DNA from: CAYTSW01 sp964440605
Lineage (GTDB): Bacteria > Planctomycetota > Phycisphaerae > Phycisphaerales > UBA1924
Length of the DNA stretch: 14,104 nucleotides
Reading direction: 5' to 3'
NCBI GenBank assembly: GCA_964440605.1
Contig: CAYTSW010000069.1
Coordinates: 1-14,104 of the forward strand
Below, piece by piece: positions 1 to 7,929 of the stretch. The notes below the pieces were generated by a model that was given only the letters and a program-made list of their open reading frames with translations, made no database searches and was not told the DNA's origin. A program made the translations under genes and the position numbers. Numbering within the stretch: position 1 is the stretch's first letter; every line of letters begins with the position of its first letter.

Positions 1-489
1 CGAAGGGCTCTGACACACGATCAACGCCGAGCCACGCAGACGCGTCACGTCCACCGCCTCGGCGTTGAAGAGCGGCTCATCACCCACGTTGATGAAGAAG
101 TCCCGCGGATAGACGGGGTCATCGAAGCGAACCCCGATCTCGTGCAGGTGATCGCGCTTGTGCGCACACCGCGCGACGCGACCGCGCATCGTCCGCGCCC
201 GGCCGTTGACAGCGCGCATCGTTACGAAGCAAGGCGTCCCCACGTGGATGAACCCGCCGTAGAACGCCCCGACGCCGTCCGCCGAGAGGTTCCGCGGCGC
301 GACGACGAGGTTGCGCCGGTTCCCACCCTTGTCCGTGAGCGTGATGATCGCGCGTTGCTGCTGCATCGCCCAACGGTGCGACGAGCGCACGGACCGCTCG
401 TCCGCGTCGCCGACACCCGCGTCGGCCAGCAGTTCCTCCAGCTCGGCCTGCGTCAGCCGGAGCGTGTTGACAATCGAACTCAGGTCCAT
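1..489 (-). CDS. PilZ domain protein, probably followed by a receiver domain (3' end cut by window edge)
   Basis: The frame is open from an ATG at 489 to the left edge, giving 163 visible residues. A GGAGGA ribosome site sits about 10 bases upstream of the ATG. Residues 35-39 read RSSHR, which fits the RxxxR arginine motif of PilZ domains, and residues 67-72 read NLSADG, which fits the (D/N)xSxxG motif. The rest (GGFIHVGTPC at 78-87, then a strand ending EIGVRFDDP around 117-125) looks like the PilZ beta barrel. PilZ domains bind cyclic di-GMP in the cytoplasm and pass the signal to a partner or a fused output. Both binding motifs are present here, so binding is plausible. The last residues (LRGSALIVCQSPS) resemble the first strand of a response-regulator receiver domain, but too little is visible to be sure. 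The family call is from motifs; the output is unknown. Confidence 0.75.
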   Translation of the reverse strand, partial: MDLSSIVNTLRLTQAELEELLADAGVGDADERSVRSSHRWAMQQQRAIITLTDKGGNRRNLVVAPRNLSADGVGAFYGGFIHVGTPCFVTMRAVNGRARTMRGRVARCAHKRDHLHEIGVRFDDPVYPRDFFINVGDEPLFNAEAVDVTRLRGSALIVCQSPS

Positions 490-549
490 TTTCCCGTGAT
501 CCTCCTCGGGCCGCGTCCGTCTCCGGGGCGGCGCGACGTGCCAGGGCGA

Positions 550-720
550 TCACCGACCGCGTCCGCGTCCCGAACGCGCGCGGGGCTGATGTGACATCGT
601 CCAACGACCCCAACACAGGCCCTGCACATCGCCCGCGCGATCGTTACCGGGCGTGCTCAGCAGCGCCTCGATCTCCTCACACGCCAGGCGCGGGCTGTCG
701 CAGATTACTTGGGTAGACAC
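550..720 (-). CDS. possible small protein of 56 residues, unknown function
   Basis: This frame starts with GTG at 720 and stops with TGA at 550. An AAGGAGG ribosome site lies nine bases upstream of the GTG, which is the main reason to list it. The protein has three cysteines in its first 36 residues (ICDSP, LACEE, GLCWG), a short acidic helix (ACEEIEALL) and an arginine/glycine-rich tail. Third codon positions are mainly G or C, as in neighbouring genes. I recognise no family. It is on the same strand as metF (107 bases upstream) and the PilZ gene (60 bases downstream). It could be a chance frame in a GC-rich gap; the ribosome site makes it worth keeping. Confidence 0.35.
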   Translation of the reverse strand: MSTQVICDSPRLACEEIEALLSTPGNDRAGDVQGLCWGRWTMSHQPRARSGRGRGR

Positions 721-827
721 GCCGAACGCCCTCCTTCGGAGAGCGTCTCATCGGACGCAGCGGGCGGCATCCCCACCGGCCCGCCGCCTCGCTCGGCGTG
801 ATTGTCTTCTCGGACCGGCGCGGGCCG

Positions 828-1778
828 TTACGCCATCGCCATCGAGTCCTTGACGCCCAGCGTCGCGTAGATCTCCCGCGTCGCCGAGCTCTTGTTGAGC
901 GTGTACAGGTGAATGCCCCGGACCTCGTTGTCGAGCAGGTCGCGGCACTGCTCGGTCGCCCAATGGACGCCCACACGCGTCACCGCGTCTTTGGCTTCCT
1001 TCGAGTCCGGGTTGTCGTAGCTGTTGAGCGAACGCTCGATGGACCGCAGCAGCGCCGCGGGGAACCGCGCACCGGCGGCAAGGTCCCCCATGCGACGCAT
1101 GCCGCTCGCCGAGGTGATGGGCATGATGCCCGCGACGATCGGCACGTTGATCCCCGCCAGCTCGCAGCGCTCGCGGAAGTCGTACAAGTCGCGATTGTCG
1201 AAGAAGAGCTGCGTCACGATGCAGTCGGCACCCGCGTCCACCTTCGCCTTGAGGTGGTCGATCTCCTCCAGGCGGTTGGTCGTCGCCGGGTGCCCCTCGG
1301 GGAAGCCGGCGACCGCGATGCCGAAGCCGCGCGGGTCGGCGATGTCCTTGCCCGCCTCGCGCTCCTTGAACGTCCGGATGTAGTCCACGAGTTCGGTCGC
1401 GTAGCGGAAGGCGTCCTTCGTGCGGTCGTAGTTGGGCATGTGCCTGGGCGGGTCGCCGCCCAGGGCGAGGATGTTGGACACTCCCGCCTGCACGTACCGC
1501 TCGAGGATGTCGTAGATCTCCGCCTCGGTGTGCCCGACGCACGTCAGGTGCGGCATCGCGTCGAGGCTCGTCTCCTTTTTGATCTTGACGACGATCTCGT
1601 GGGTGAGCTCGCGCGTGCCGCCTCCCGCGCCGTAGGTCACGCTGACCCAGGCGGGCTTGAGGGGGTCGAGCTGCGCGATGTTCTCGTAGAGCGACGCCGC
1701 CGACTTCTCGGTCTTGGGCGGGAAGAACTCGAACGAAAAAGTCGTAGCGCGTTCGGCGAAGACGTCCTGTACGTGCAT
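828..1778 (-). CDS. metF: methylenetetrahydrofolate reductase (MetF)
   Basis: 316 residues, close to the 296 of the E. coli enzyme. MetF is a cytoplasmic flavoprotein that reduces 5,10-methylene-THF to 5-methyl-THF, the methyl donor for making methionine from homocysteine. The TIM-barrel landmarks are all visible: FSFEFFPP with the proposed catalytic Glu at residue 17, KPAWVSVTYGAGG (41-53), PHLTC (76-80), ALGGDPP with the FAD-contacting Asp at 109, DAGADCIVTQLFFD with Gln190, and the C-terminal LYTLN (291-295). The ATG at 1778 puts the FEFFPP motif at the usual distance from the N-terminus and has a GAGGG upstream. It is the last gene of the regulator-ahcY-metF set, 108 bases after ahcY on the same strand, with a strong hairpin between them. 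Identification is firm. Confidence 0.97.
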   Translation of the reverse strand: MHVQDVFAERATTFSFEFFPPKTEKSAASLYENIAQLDPLKPAWVSVTYGAGGGTRELTHEIVVKIKKETSLDAMPHLTCVGHTEAEIYDILERYVQAGVSNILALGGDPPRHMPNYDRTKDAFRYATELVDYIRTFKEREAGKDIADPRGFGIAVAGFPEGHPATTNRLEEIDHLKAKVDAGADCIVTQLFFDNRDLYDFRERCELAGINVPIVAGIMPITSASGMRRMGDLAAGARFPAALLRSIERSLNSYDNPDSKEAKDAVTRVGVHWATEQCRDLLDNEVRGIHLYTLNKSSATREIYATLGVKDSMAMA

Positions 1779-1830
1779 GCGTGCGACCCTCGGGGCGATT
1801 GGCGGTGTTGCGTCGTGCCTGTCTGCGAAA

Positions 1831-1862
1831 GCGCCGCCCGCGCGTCTCCGCGCGGGCGGCGT
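1831..1862 (-). terminator. very stable hairpin between ahcY and metF (partial terminator or processing/stability element)
   Basis: A perfect 12-bp stem (arms 1833-1844 and 1849-1860), extended by one more pair and a G-U pair, closes a four-base loop. Read on the minus strand the loop is GAGA, a GNRA-type tetraloop. The hairpin begins 25 bases after the ahcY stop and ends about 52 bases before the metF start. It is followed on the minus strand only by TTTC, so it lacks a proper T-run. It may thus attenuate read-through into metF or protect the 3' end of the ahcY message rather than end transcription fully. The stem is seen directly; the role is inferred. Confidence 0.6.
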
Positions 1863-1886
1863 GGTCGGTCATCGATCAACAGCCGC

Positions 1887-3422
<1,536 letters not shown>

Positions 3423-3541
3423 TGGCTTCTCCTTCTGTCGTCGTTGATCCGATGAGAATTTCCGGCGCGGACGTCGGCCCGCGCGGGAAAAAAACAAGTT
3501 GTTCCAATCAGCACCGCACGCCGTCAGGCACGCGAGCCGCG
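3423..3541 (-). other. intergenic leader between regulator and ahcY
   Basis: This 119-base gap holds an A7/T7 tract (3488-3494) next to the palindrome CCCGCGCGGG and a GCGCGG/CCGCGC inverted repeat. I found no well-spaced -35/-10 pair and nothing matching what I know of SAH or SAM riboswitch cores. One sequence close to the operator half-site occurs (minus strand CGGATCAA at 3451-3444, against CGGATGAA), but without a second arm. The ahcY ribosome site AAGGAG is at the ahcY end. Confidence 0.4.
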
Positions 3542-4504
3542 CTATCGAGCCGCCACCGGCACCCGGCCGACCGCGACGAACAGCCCCGGCCCCTTGGCCT
3601 CGGGTGTCGTCGGGAGCGGTGTGCAGGCCACGTCCTCCAAACCTACGCCGACCAGCATGTCCGCCGCTTCGCCGGGCGCGAACCCGAGATGCTCGTGCCC
3701 CATCAGGCGCGGGTATTCCGCACGATCGTGCTCATACATGTCCACCACAAGAACCGGCCCGCCCGGCTTGACCACCCGCACCATTTCGTTCAGCACGCGC
3801 CGCGGCTCCGCAACGTGGTGCAGCACCAGAAACGCCGTCGCCGCATCCGCCGCGTCGTCATCCATCGGCACGCCGTCCGCGTCCGCCGTCACGAACCGGA
3901 TGTTGTCGTAATCATCGAGCCGTTTCTGCGCCGCATCGAGCATCGGCTCAGACTGATCGATGCACACCACCTCGCGGACATATCGCGCGAGGTGCTCCGC
4001 GACATTGCCCGTCCCCGACCCAAAGTCCGCGAGCACCCAGTGTCGCGGCAGGAAAGCCAGCAGCGCGTGAGCCGTGAACCGGTCGCCGAAGAGGTCGTGC
4101 CGCAACGCATCCCAGTCGCCGGCGAGGCGCCCGAAGAAGGCAGCGGTATCTGTCCGCCGTGCGGCGACTACCAGCCGGAGCCGGCGCCCGTCCTCCTCGG
4201 CCGTGGCGTCGCTCGTCGAGTGGTCCCGCACCGCCTGCCACAAAGCCCGCGCATCATCCGCCAGATCGTCCAGCGTCAGCCGGTACAGCGAAGCCGTTCC
4301 TTCCGACCGTTTGACCAGCCACCCCGCGGCGTGCAGATGTTTGAGATGCCGACTGACCGTCGACTGGGCACTCTGCACCACCTGCGCGATCTCTCCCACC
4401 GAGAGCTCCTCGAGCTCGAGGATTCGGCACAACCGCAAACGCAGTGGGTCGCTCAGCGCGTCCAGCCGTTGGGCGATCGGAATGGAGAGGGGCGTATGTT
4501 TCAT
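3542..4504 (-). CDS. ArsR-family regulator fused to a SAM-dependent methyltransferase domain (SahR-like candidate)
   Basis: 320 residues from the ATG at 4504. An upstream in-frame start at 4579 exists, but it lies upstream of the promoter described here, so it is rejected. Residues 10-78 form an ArsR winged helix: LSDPLRLRLCRILE (17-30), ELSVGEIAQ (33-41), and recognition helix QSTVSRHLKHLHAAG (47-61). The cysteine pair of metal-sensing ArsR proteins (ELCVCDL) is absent, so metal sensing is unlikely. Residues about 150-260 are a class I methyltransferase fold with motif I LADFGSGTGN (158-167), the acidic end of strand 2 (CIDQSEPML, 181-189) and VVKPGGPVLVVD (244-255). The gene is directly upstream of ahcY and metF. 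SahR, an ArsR-type regulator of SAH recycling in Proteobacteria, is a functional parallel. That the methyltransferase domain serves as a SAM/SAH sensor here is my inference. Confidence 0.88.
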   Translation of the reverse strand: MKHTPLSIPIAQRLDALSDPLRLRLCRILELEELSVGEIAQVVQSAQSTVSRHLKHLHAAGWLVKRSEGTASLYRLTLDDLADDARALWQAVRDHSTSDATAEEDGRRLRLVVAARRTDTAAFFGRLAGDWDALRHDLFGDRFTAHALLAFLPRHWVLADFGSGTGNVAEHLARYVREVVCIDQSEPMLDAAQKRLDDYDNIRFVTADADGVPMDDDAADAATAFLVLHHVAEPRRVLNEMVRVVKPGGPVLVVDMYEHDRAEYPRLMGHEHLGFAPGEAADMLVGVGLEDVACTPLPTTPEAKGPGLFVAVGRVPVAAR

Positions 4505-4521
4505 CCGTCTATGCGGATGAA
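4500..4521. promoter_or_regulatory. candidate operator: perfect 8-bp inverted repeat at the regulator start codon
   Basis: TTCATCCG (4500-4507) and CGGATGAA (4514-4521) form perfect arms around a six-base spacer. Dyads of this size are typical of winged-helix dimers of the ArsR family. The site runs from the last base of the -10 box to just past the ATG of the ArsR-methyltransferase gene, so a bound protein would block transcription start. Autoregulation of the whole operon is the natural reading; the binding protein is inferred from position. Confidence 0.7.
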
Positions 4522-4549
4522 TGGTAGAAGGGCCGGGCGAGGGCGTCAA
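4521..4549 (-). promoter_or_regulatory. sigma-70-type promoter of the regulator-ahcY-metF operon
   Basis: On the minus strand TTGACG (4549-4544) is followed after exactly 17 bases by TACCAT (4526-4521). The expected start point is six to eight bases downstream, leaving a leader of only about ten bases before the ATG at 4504. No clear ribosome site fits in that space, so translation may be nearly leaderless. The promoter lies inside the short gap after the TPR lipoprotein gene, so the operon need not depend on read-through from it. Confidence 0.6.
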
Positions 4550-4585
4550 ACCTCCCGCAGAGTCGATCTGCGGCTTCATCGAGCG

Positions 4586-5272
4586 TTACCGGGCCGCCCG
4601 CTGCTCCAGCGGCACCAGCTCGAACGTCGGCCCTGCGACGCGGTCGTACGCCCGGATGCCCTCGATCGCTCGGTCGCTGGTCGGGTCGAGGTACAACGCC
4701 ATGCGATAGCGGTCCAGAGCCCGCTCGTCGTCGCCGATGCGGCGGTACAGGTCGGCCAGGGCCAACTGGTACTGAATAGACTCCCCCCGATCCAGGCGGG
4801 CGCCGGTCAGCAGGGCCTGCTCCGCGTTGTCGGCGTCGCCGGCGAGCGCGAGGAACGTCCCCAGCCGGAGCCAGTCCGCGGCGTCGCCCGACGCCTCGGC
4901 CTCCACGCGCAGCTCGCGGGCCATCGACTCCACATCACCCGAACGCAGCATCGCCTCGGCGAGCAGATCCAACACACGCGGGTTCTCCGGCTGCACCGCC
5001 CACACCGCCTCGAGGTGCTCACGCGCCTCCGCGGGCCGGTCCAGCTCGAGCAACTGCTCCGCCAGCTTCAGGCGTACCTGCCACTTCTCCGGGCGGCGAT
5101 GGACCACTTCCTGGTACTCGCGCACCGCCAGTTCGCGATCGCCGAGCATCACCGCCCGGTCGCCGGCGGCCTCGACGCGGAAGGTCGGACGCTCACTGGC
5201 ACAGCCTGCGAGGACCGTCGCAACAAGCATCACCATGATCAGTGGGGCGAGACGGGCAAGGTGGGGGGACAT
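4586..5272 (-). CDS. TPR-repeat lipoprotein
   Basis: 228 residues from the ATG at 5272, which has AAAGG eight bases upstream; a TTG further upstream at 5296 has no ribosome site. The N-terminus is a lipoprotein signal: a hydrophobic stretch (about residues 8-20) ending in LAGC with the lipidated Cys at 24. The rest is made of tetratricopeptide repeats, the clearest being GDRELAVREYQEVVHRRP (about 42-59), AWVAVQPEN-type spacing around 90-105, LRLGTFLALAGDADNAEQALL (about 136-156) and LADLYRRIGDDERALDRYRMALYLDP (about 173-198). TPRs bind protein partners, so this is probably an envelope-anchored scaffold or assembly factor. No catalytic motif is seen and the partner is unknown. It shares a strand with the methyl-cycle operon but that operon has its own promoter. 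Confidence 0.85.
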   Translation of the reverse strand: MSPHLARLAPLIMVMLVATVLAGCASERPTFRVEAAGDRAVMLGDRELAVREYQEVVHRRPEKWQVRLKLAEQLLELDRPAEAREHLEAVWAVQPENPRVLDLLAEAMLRSGDVESMARELRVEAEASGDAADWLRLGTFLALAGDADNAEQALLTGARLDRGESIQYQLALADLYRRIGDDERALDRYRMALYLDPTSDRAIEGIRAYDRVAGPTFELVPLEQRAAR

Positions 5273-5387
5273 CGGCGTTGCCTTTCCGTTCAACAATGCT
5301 CTGGGAGCGCCATGTTAGCGATCACGCGCCGCCGGGCTCGCGTTCACTTACTCTCGGCGGTCCCGACGACGCCCAGGACGATGCGAT
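5273..5387. other. divergent intergenic region
   Basis: The 115 bases between the TPR lipoprotein gene (minus) and the LigD-like gene (plus) must hold promoters for both. A TAACAT on the minus strand (from atgtta at 5313-5318) could be a -10 box, but no matching -35 is present. I see no repeat or operator here. Confidence 0.35.
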
Positions 5388-5858
5388 ATGCGTTCGAGTA
5401 CAGCACACACCGATCACGAGGCCCACGCCGAGGCGGAACAGCGAGTGACGCTGCGCGAGCCGGTGCCCTGGGTGCTGCTGCGCCACGACACCGAAGACGG
5501 CGCGCATCACTTCGACCTCATGATCGCCCGACGCCCCGACACGAGGGACCCCGACGAGCGTGCGCTGGTCACCTTTCGCCTCGATCGCGCGTTGCGTGAC
5601 CAGCCGAGGTCGTTTCGAGCCGATCGCATAGCGGACCACCGCGCGGTCTACCTGACGCGTGAAGGCCCGATCGGCGGCGGTCGCGGCTCGGTCGCCCGCA
5701 TCGAGGCGGGGACCGCCCGATGGCTGACGCGGTCGGACGATGCGCTCGTCGTCGATTTAGACTGGGGCGATGGCCCTTGCCGATTGGAGGGAGCGCGACG
5801 CTCCATCGCCGATGGAAGTGACGGCGATTGCTGGATCTTTGCACGGCAGGAGGGCTAG
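5388..5858 (+). CDS. stand-alone LigD 3'-phosphoesterase-like protein
   Basis: 156 residues; AGGA sits nine bases before the ATG at 5388. In LigD this N-terminal domain trims 3' phosphates and ribonucleotides at DNA ends during non-homologous end joining, using metal bound by conserved His and Asp residues. The pattern is visible: LLRHD (30-34), GAHHFDLMI (38-46), then DHRAVYLTREGPIGGGRGSV (83-102) and an AGTARWL strand (107-113), which parallels HD...HYDFRLE, EDHP...EG and WDxGxW of the known domain. His33, His41, Asp43 and His84 could be metal ligands, but the arginine of DFRLE is Met45 here. Small stand-alone versions occur in planctomycetes as I recall. It is likely co-transcribed with the asparagine synthetase 36 bases downstream. 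Activity is uncertain; a structural relative with another role is possible. Confidence 0.65.
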   Translation: MRSSTAHTDHEAHAEAEQRVTLREPVPWVLLRHDTEDGAHHFDLMIARRPDTRDPDERALVTFRLDRALRDQPRSFRADRIADHRAVYLTREGPIGGGRGSVARIEAGTARWLTRSDDALVVDLDWGDGPCRLEGARRSIADGSDGDCWIFARQEG

Positions 5859-5894
5859 CCCCTCCGGAAAGGACTCGGGGAGAAGCAGGCGTTC

Positions 5895-7748
5895 ATGTGC
5901 GGGTTTGTCGGCATCGCGACCGCGGGCGGTGCGCCCCATGCGCTCTCCATGGAGCGCCTGCGACGCCTGCGCGATGACCTCGCCCATCGCGGCCCCGACG
6001 ACTCGGGCGAGTGGGGCAACCAAGACGTGCTCCTCGCCCACGCCCGCCTGGCCGTCATCGATCCCGGGCCCGCCGGGCACCAGCCGATGCACACGCCCCC
6101 CGAGCGTGACACGGGCGAGCCGCGCTTCACCGGCGTCTACAACGGGATGCTGTACAACGACGCGGAGCTGCGCAGCGAGTTGGCCGCGCGCGGCGTGACC
6201 TGCCGCGTCGCCTGCGACACCGAGACCGTCGTGCGCAGCTTCGCGGCCCTGGGGACGGAGAGCTTCTGGCGTCTGCGCGGGATGTTCGCCGCCGCCTTCT
6301 ACGACGCCCGCGAACGCGCCGTCACCCTCGTGCGCGACCCGCTGGGCATCAAGCCGCTCTACTACGCCGTCGCCGACAACCAGTTGATCTTCGCCAGCGA
6401 GCCGCACGTCGTCGCACGGCATCCCGCGGTTGGCACTCGCATCAACCGGCGCATGGTCAGCGCCTATCTGACGACGATCCGCACCGTCCTCGGCGAGGAG
6501 ACGCTGTACGAAGGCGTCCGCGCGCTACGTCCGGGGCACTACGCCGTGTGGCGCTGCGCCGAGGCGGATGGCGGGCTCGAAGTGCACCGCTGGTGGGGCG
6601 GAGCGCGGGCCGAGCGCGAGTCGCTGCCGGCCGAGCAGCGCGAGCGCCTGACCAACCGTGTGCGCACGACGGTCGCGGACTCGGTGGCGCGTCACCTGCG
6701 CGCCGATGTGCCCACGTGCGCCCTGCTCTCGGGCGGGCTCGACTCCTCGATCATCGTCTCGCAGGCGGTGCGCTGGCACGACCGGTTGCGGACCTACGCC
6801 GCCGGACCGCCCGACATCGAGCCGGGCACCGACCTCGATCACGCCGCCCGCGTCGCGGAGCACTTCGGCACGCGCCATGCCGTCGCGACCATCGACCGCG
6901 AACGCTTCTCGCGCGACTGGCCCGACATGATCGCGCGGCAGAAGCTGCCCCTGAGCACGCCCAACGAGGTCGCGATCCACGCCGTTGCTTCGCGTCTGCG
7001 CGAGGATGGGTGCAAGGTGACGCTCTCGGGCGAAGGCGCCGACGAACTCTTCGGCGGGTACGACCAGCCGCTGCTCGCCGCCCGGCGCTTCCACCGGGCC
7101 CACGCCGTGCACGAGCACCCGGGCGTCTTCGAGCTGACCAACGCCGCCTGGATCCCGAGCGAGTCCAAGGGCGGCCTGTTGCGTCCCGACGTGTGGGCCG
7201 AACTCGACGACGACGCCTGGCTGCGGCATGTCTACGAGACCGAGTTCGACGAAGCGGTCGACGAGGCGGGCGAGAACGCCAGCGTCGACCGCTTGCAGGC
7301 CCATCTCCGCTTCCAGCGGCGGATCAACCTGACCGGGCTGTTGCAGCGCCTCGACAGCGCGACGATGCTCGCCTCCGTCGAGGGCCGCACGCCGATCGCG
7401 GATGTTGCCGTCGCCTCGCTCGCCGAGTCGCTGCCCATGACGCTGAAGTTCCAGGCGAGCGACGACGCCGAGACGGTGCGCACGAAGGTCGCGTTGCGCG
7501 AAGCGTTCCGCCCGGTGCTCCCCGAGCACGTGGTCGAGCGCCCGAAGGCGAGCTTCCCGCTGCCCTTCACACGCTGGATGGACGGGCACGAGGACATCGT
7601 CCGCCACTCGTGGCTGCTGCGCGAGGTGCTCACCGGACCAGCAATCGAAGCGATCGCCCGGACGCCCAACCGCGCCTGGAACGCGGCGTGGCCCGTGATC
7701 AACCTCGCGTACTGGGGCGAGGCGCTGCGGGGGTTGGAGCCGGTGTGA
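5895..7748 (+). CDS. asnB: asparagine synthetase (glutamine-hydrolysing), AsnB type
   Basis: 617 residues. Class II glutaminase domain: the nucleophile is Cys2 of MCGFVGIA, followed by HRGPDDSG (31-38), LAHARLAVID with Arg51 (48-56), YNGMLYND (82-89) and Asp108. The second half is the ATP-binding synthetase domain with the PP-loop SGGLDSS (279-285) and SGEGADELFGGY (378-389). It makes asparagine from aspartate, glutamine and ATP in the cytoplasm via an aspartyl-AMP intermediate. The usual NGE of the glutamine pocket is NGM here (Met85), which is odd. Length and tail (ASVEGRTPIAD, 493-503) fit the long bacterial AsnB class; such enzymes can also amidate other substrates such as cell-envelope or natural-product acids, and the Met85 change leaves that open. 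GGGGAGA and AGG elements precede the start. Confidence 0.9.
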   Translation: MCGFVGIATAGGAPHALSMERLRRLRDDLAHRGPDDSGEWGNQDVLLAHARLAVIDPGPAGHQPMHTPPERDTGEPRFTGVYNGMLYNDAELRSELAARGVTCRVACDTETVVRSFAALGTESFWRLRGMFAAAFYDARERAVTLVRDPLGIKPLYYAVADNQLIFASEPHVVARHPAVGTRINRRMVSAYLTTIRTVLGEETLYEGVRALRPGHYAVWRCAEADGGLEVHRWWGGARAERESLPAEQRERLTNRVRTTVADSVARHLRADVPTCALLSGGLDSSIIVSQAVRWHDRLRTYAAGPPDIEPGTDLDHAARVAEHFGTRHAVATIDRERFSRDWPDMIARQKLPLSTPNEVAIHAVASRLREDGCKVTLSGEGADELFGGYDQPLLAARRFHRAHAVHEHPGVFELTNAAWIPSESKGGLLRPDVWAELDDDAWLRHVYETEFDEAVDEAGENASVDRLQAHLRFQRRINLTGLLQRLDSATMLASVEGRTPIADVAVASLAESLPMTLKFQASDDAETVRTKVALREAFRPVLPEHVVERPKASFPLPFTRWMDGHEDIVRHSWLLREVLTGPAIEAIARTPNRAWNAAWPVINLAYWGEALRGLEPV

Positions 7749-7929
7749 CCGTCAGAGATCGGGCTTGACACCCGTCGAGCCGCGGCTTGTCCGGCACGCC
7801 GTGCTCCCCGATGTGATCGTCGCGGTTGATCTTGATTGAACGAGTCATCGTGAGAAGCGGGCGGTTGGGAGCACGGGTTGCCGCTGCGTGGTCAACCTGT
7901 GGCACTTTTGTGAAGCGGTCCCGGGCGCA
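7749..7929. other. intergenic region between convergent genes
   Basis: asnB and the membrane-protein gene converge across 181 bases. Short GC inverted repeats (AGCCGCGGCT; GCACG/CGTGC) are present, but no hairpin with a T-run. A minus-strand frame from an ATG at 7847 looks codon-like for about 26 codons and then runs into the 3' end of asnB; it has no ribosome site and is not called. Confidence 0.35.

Noticed and set aside
748..1872. 374-codon minus-strand frame over metF
   Set aside because: It is out of frame with MetF, arginine-rich and without family features.
3423..3497. Arginine-rich extension of AhcY
   Set aside because: The GTG at 3422 has a well-placed AAGGAG and the conserved family region starts just after it.
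3423..3541. SAH or SAM riboswitch before ahcY
   Set aside because: I could not find the conserved core elements or a convincing multi-stem fold; a protein operator already explains control.
4505..4579. 25-residue N-terminal extension of the ArsR-methyltransferase from an ATG at 4579
   Set aside because: It reads through the promoter and operator and is not like the N-terminus of the family.
3452..5599. 715-codon open frame on the plus strand
   Set aside because: It lies opposite the ArsR-methyltransferase and TPR genes and has the arginine-rich composition of a shadow frame.
7699..7847. Small minus-strand frame from the ATG at 7847
   Set aside because: Codon use looks plausible for about 26 codons, but there is no ribosome site and the rest is antisense to the end of asnB.
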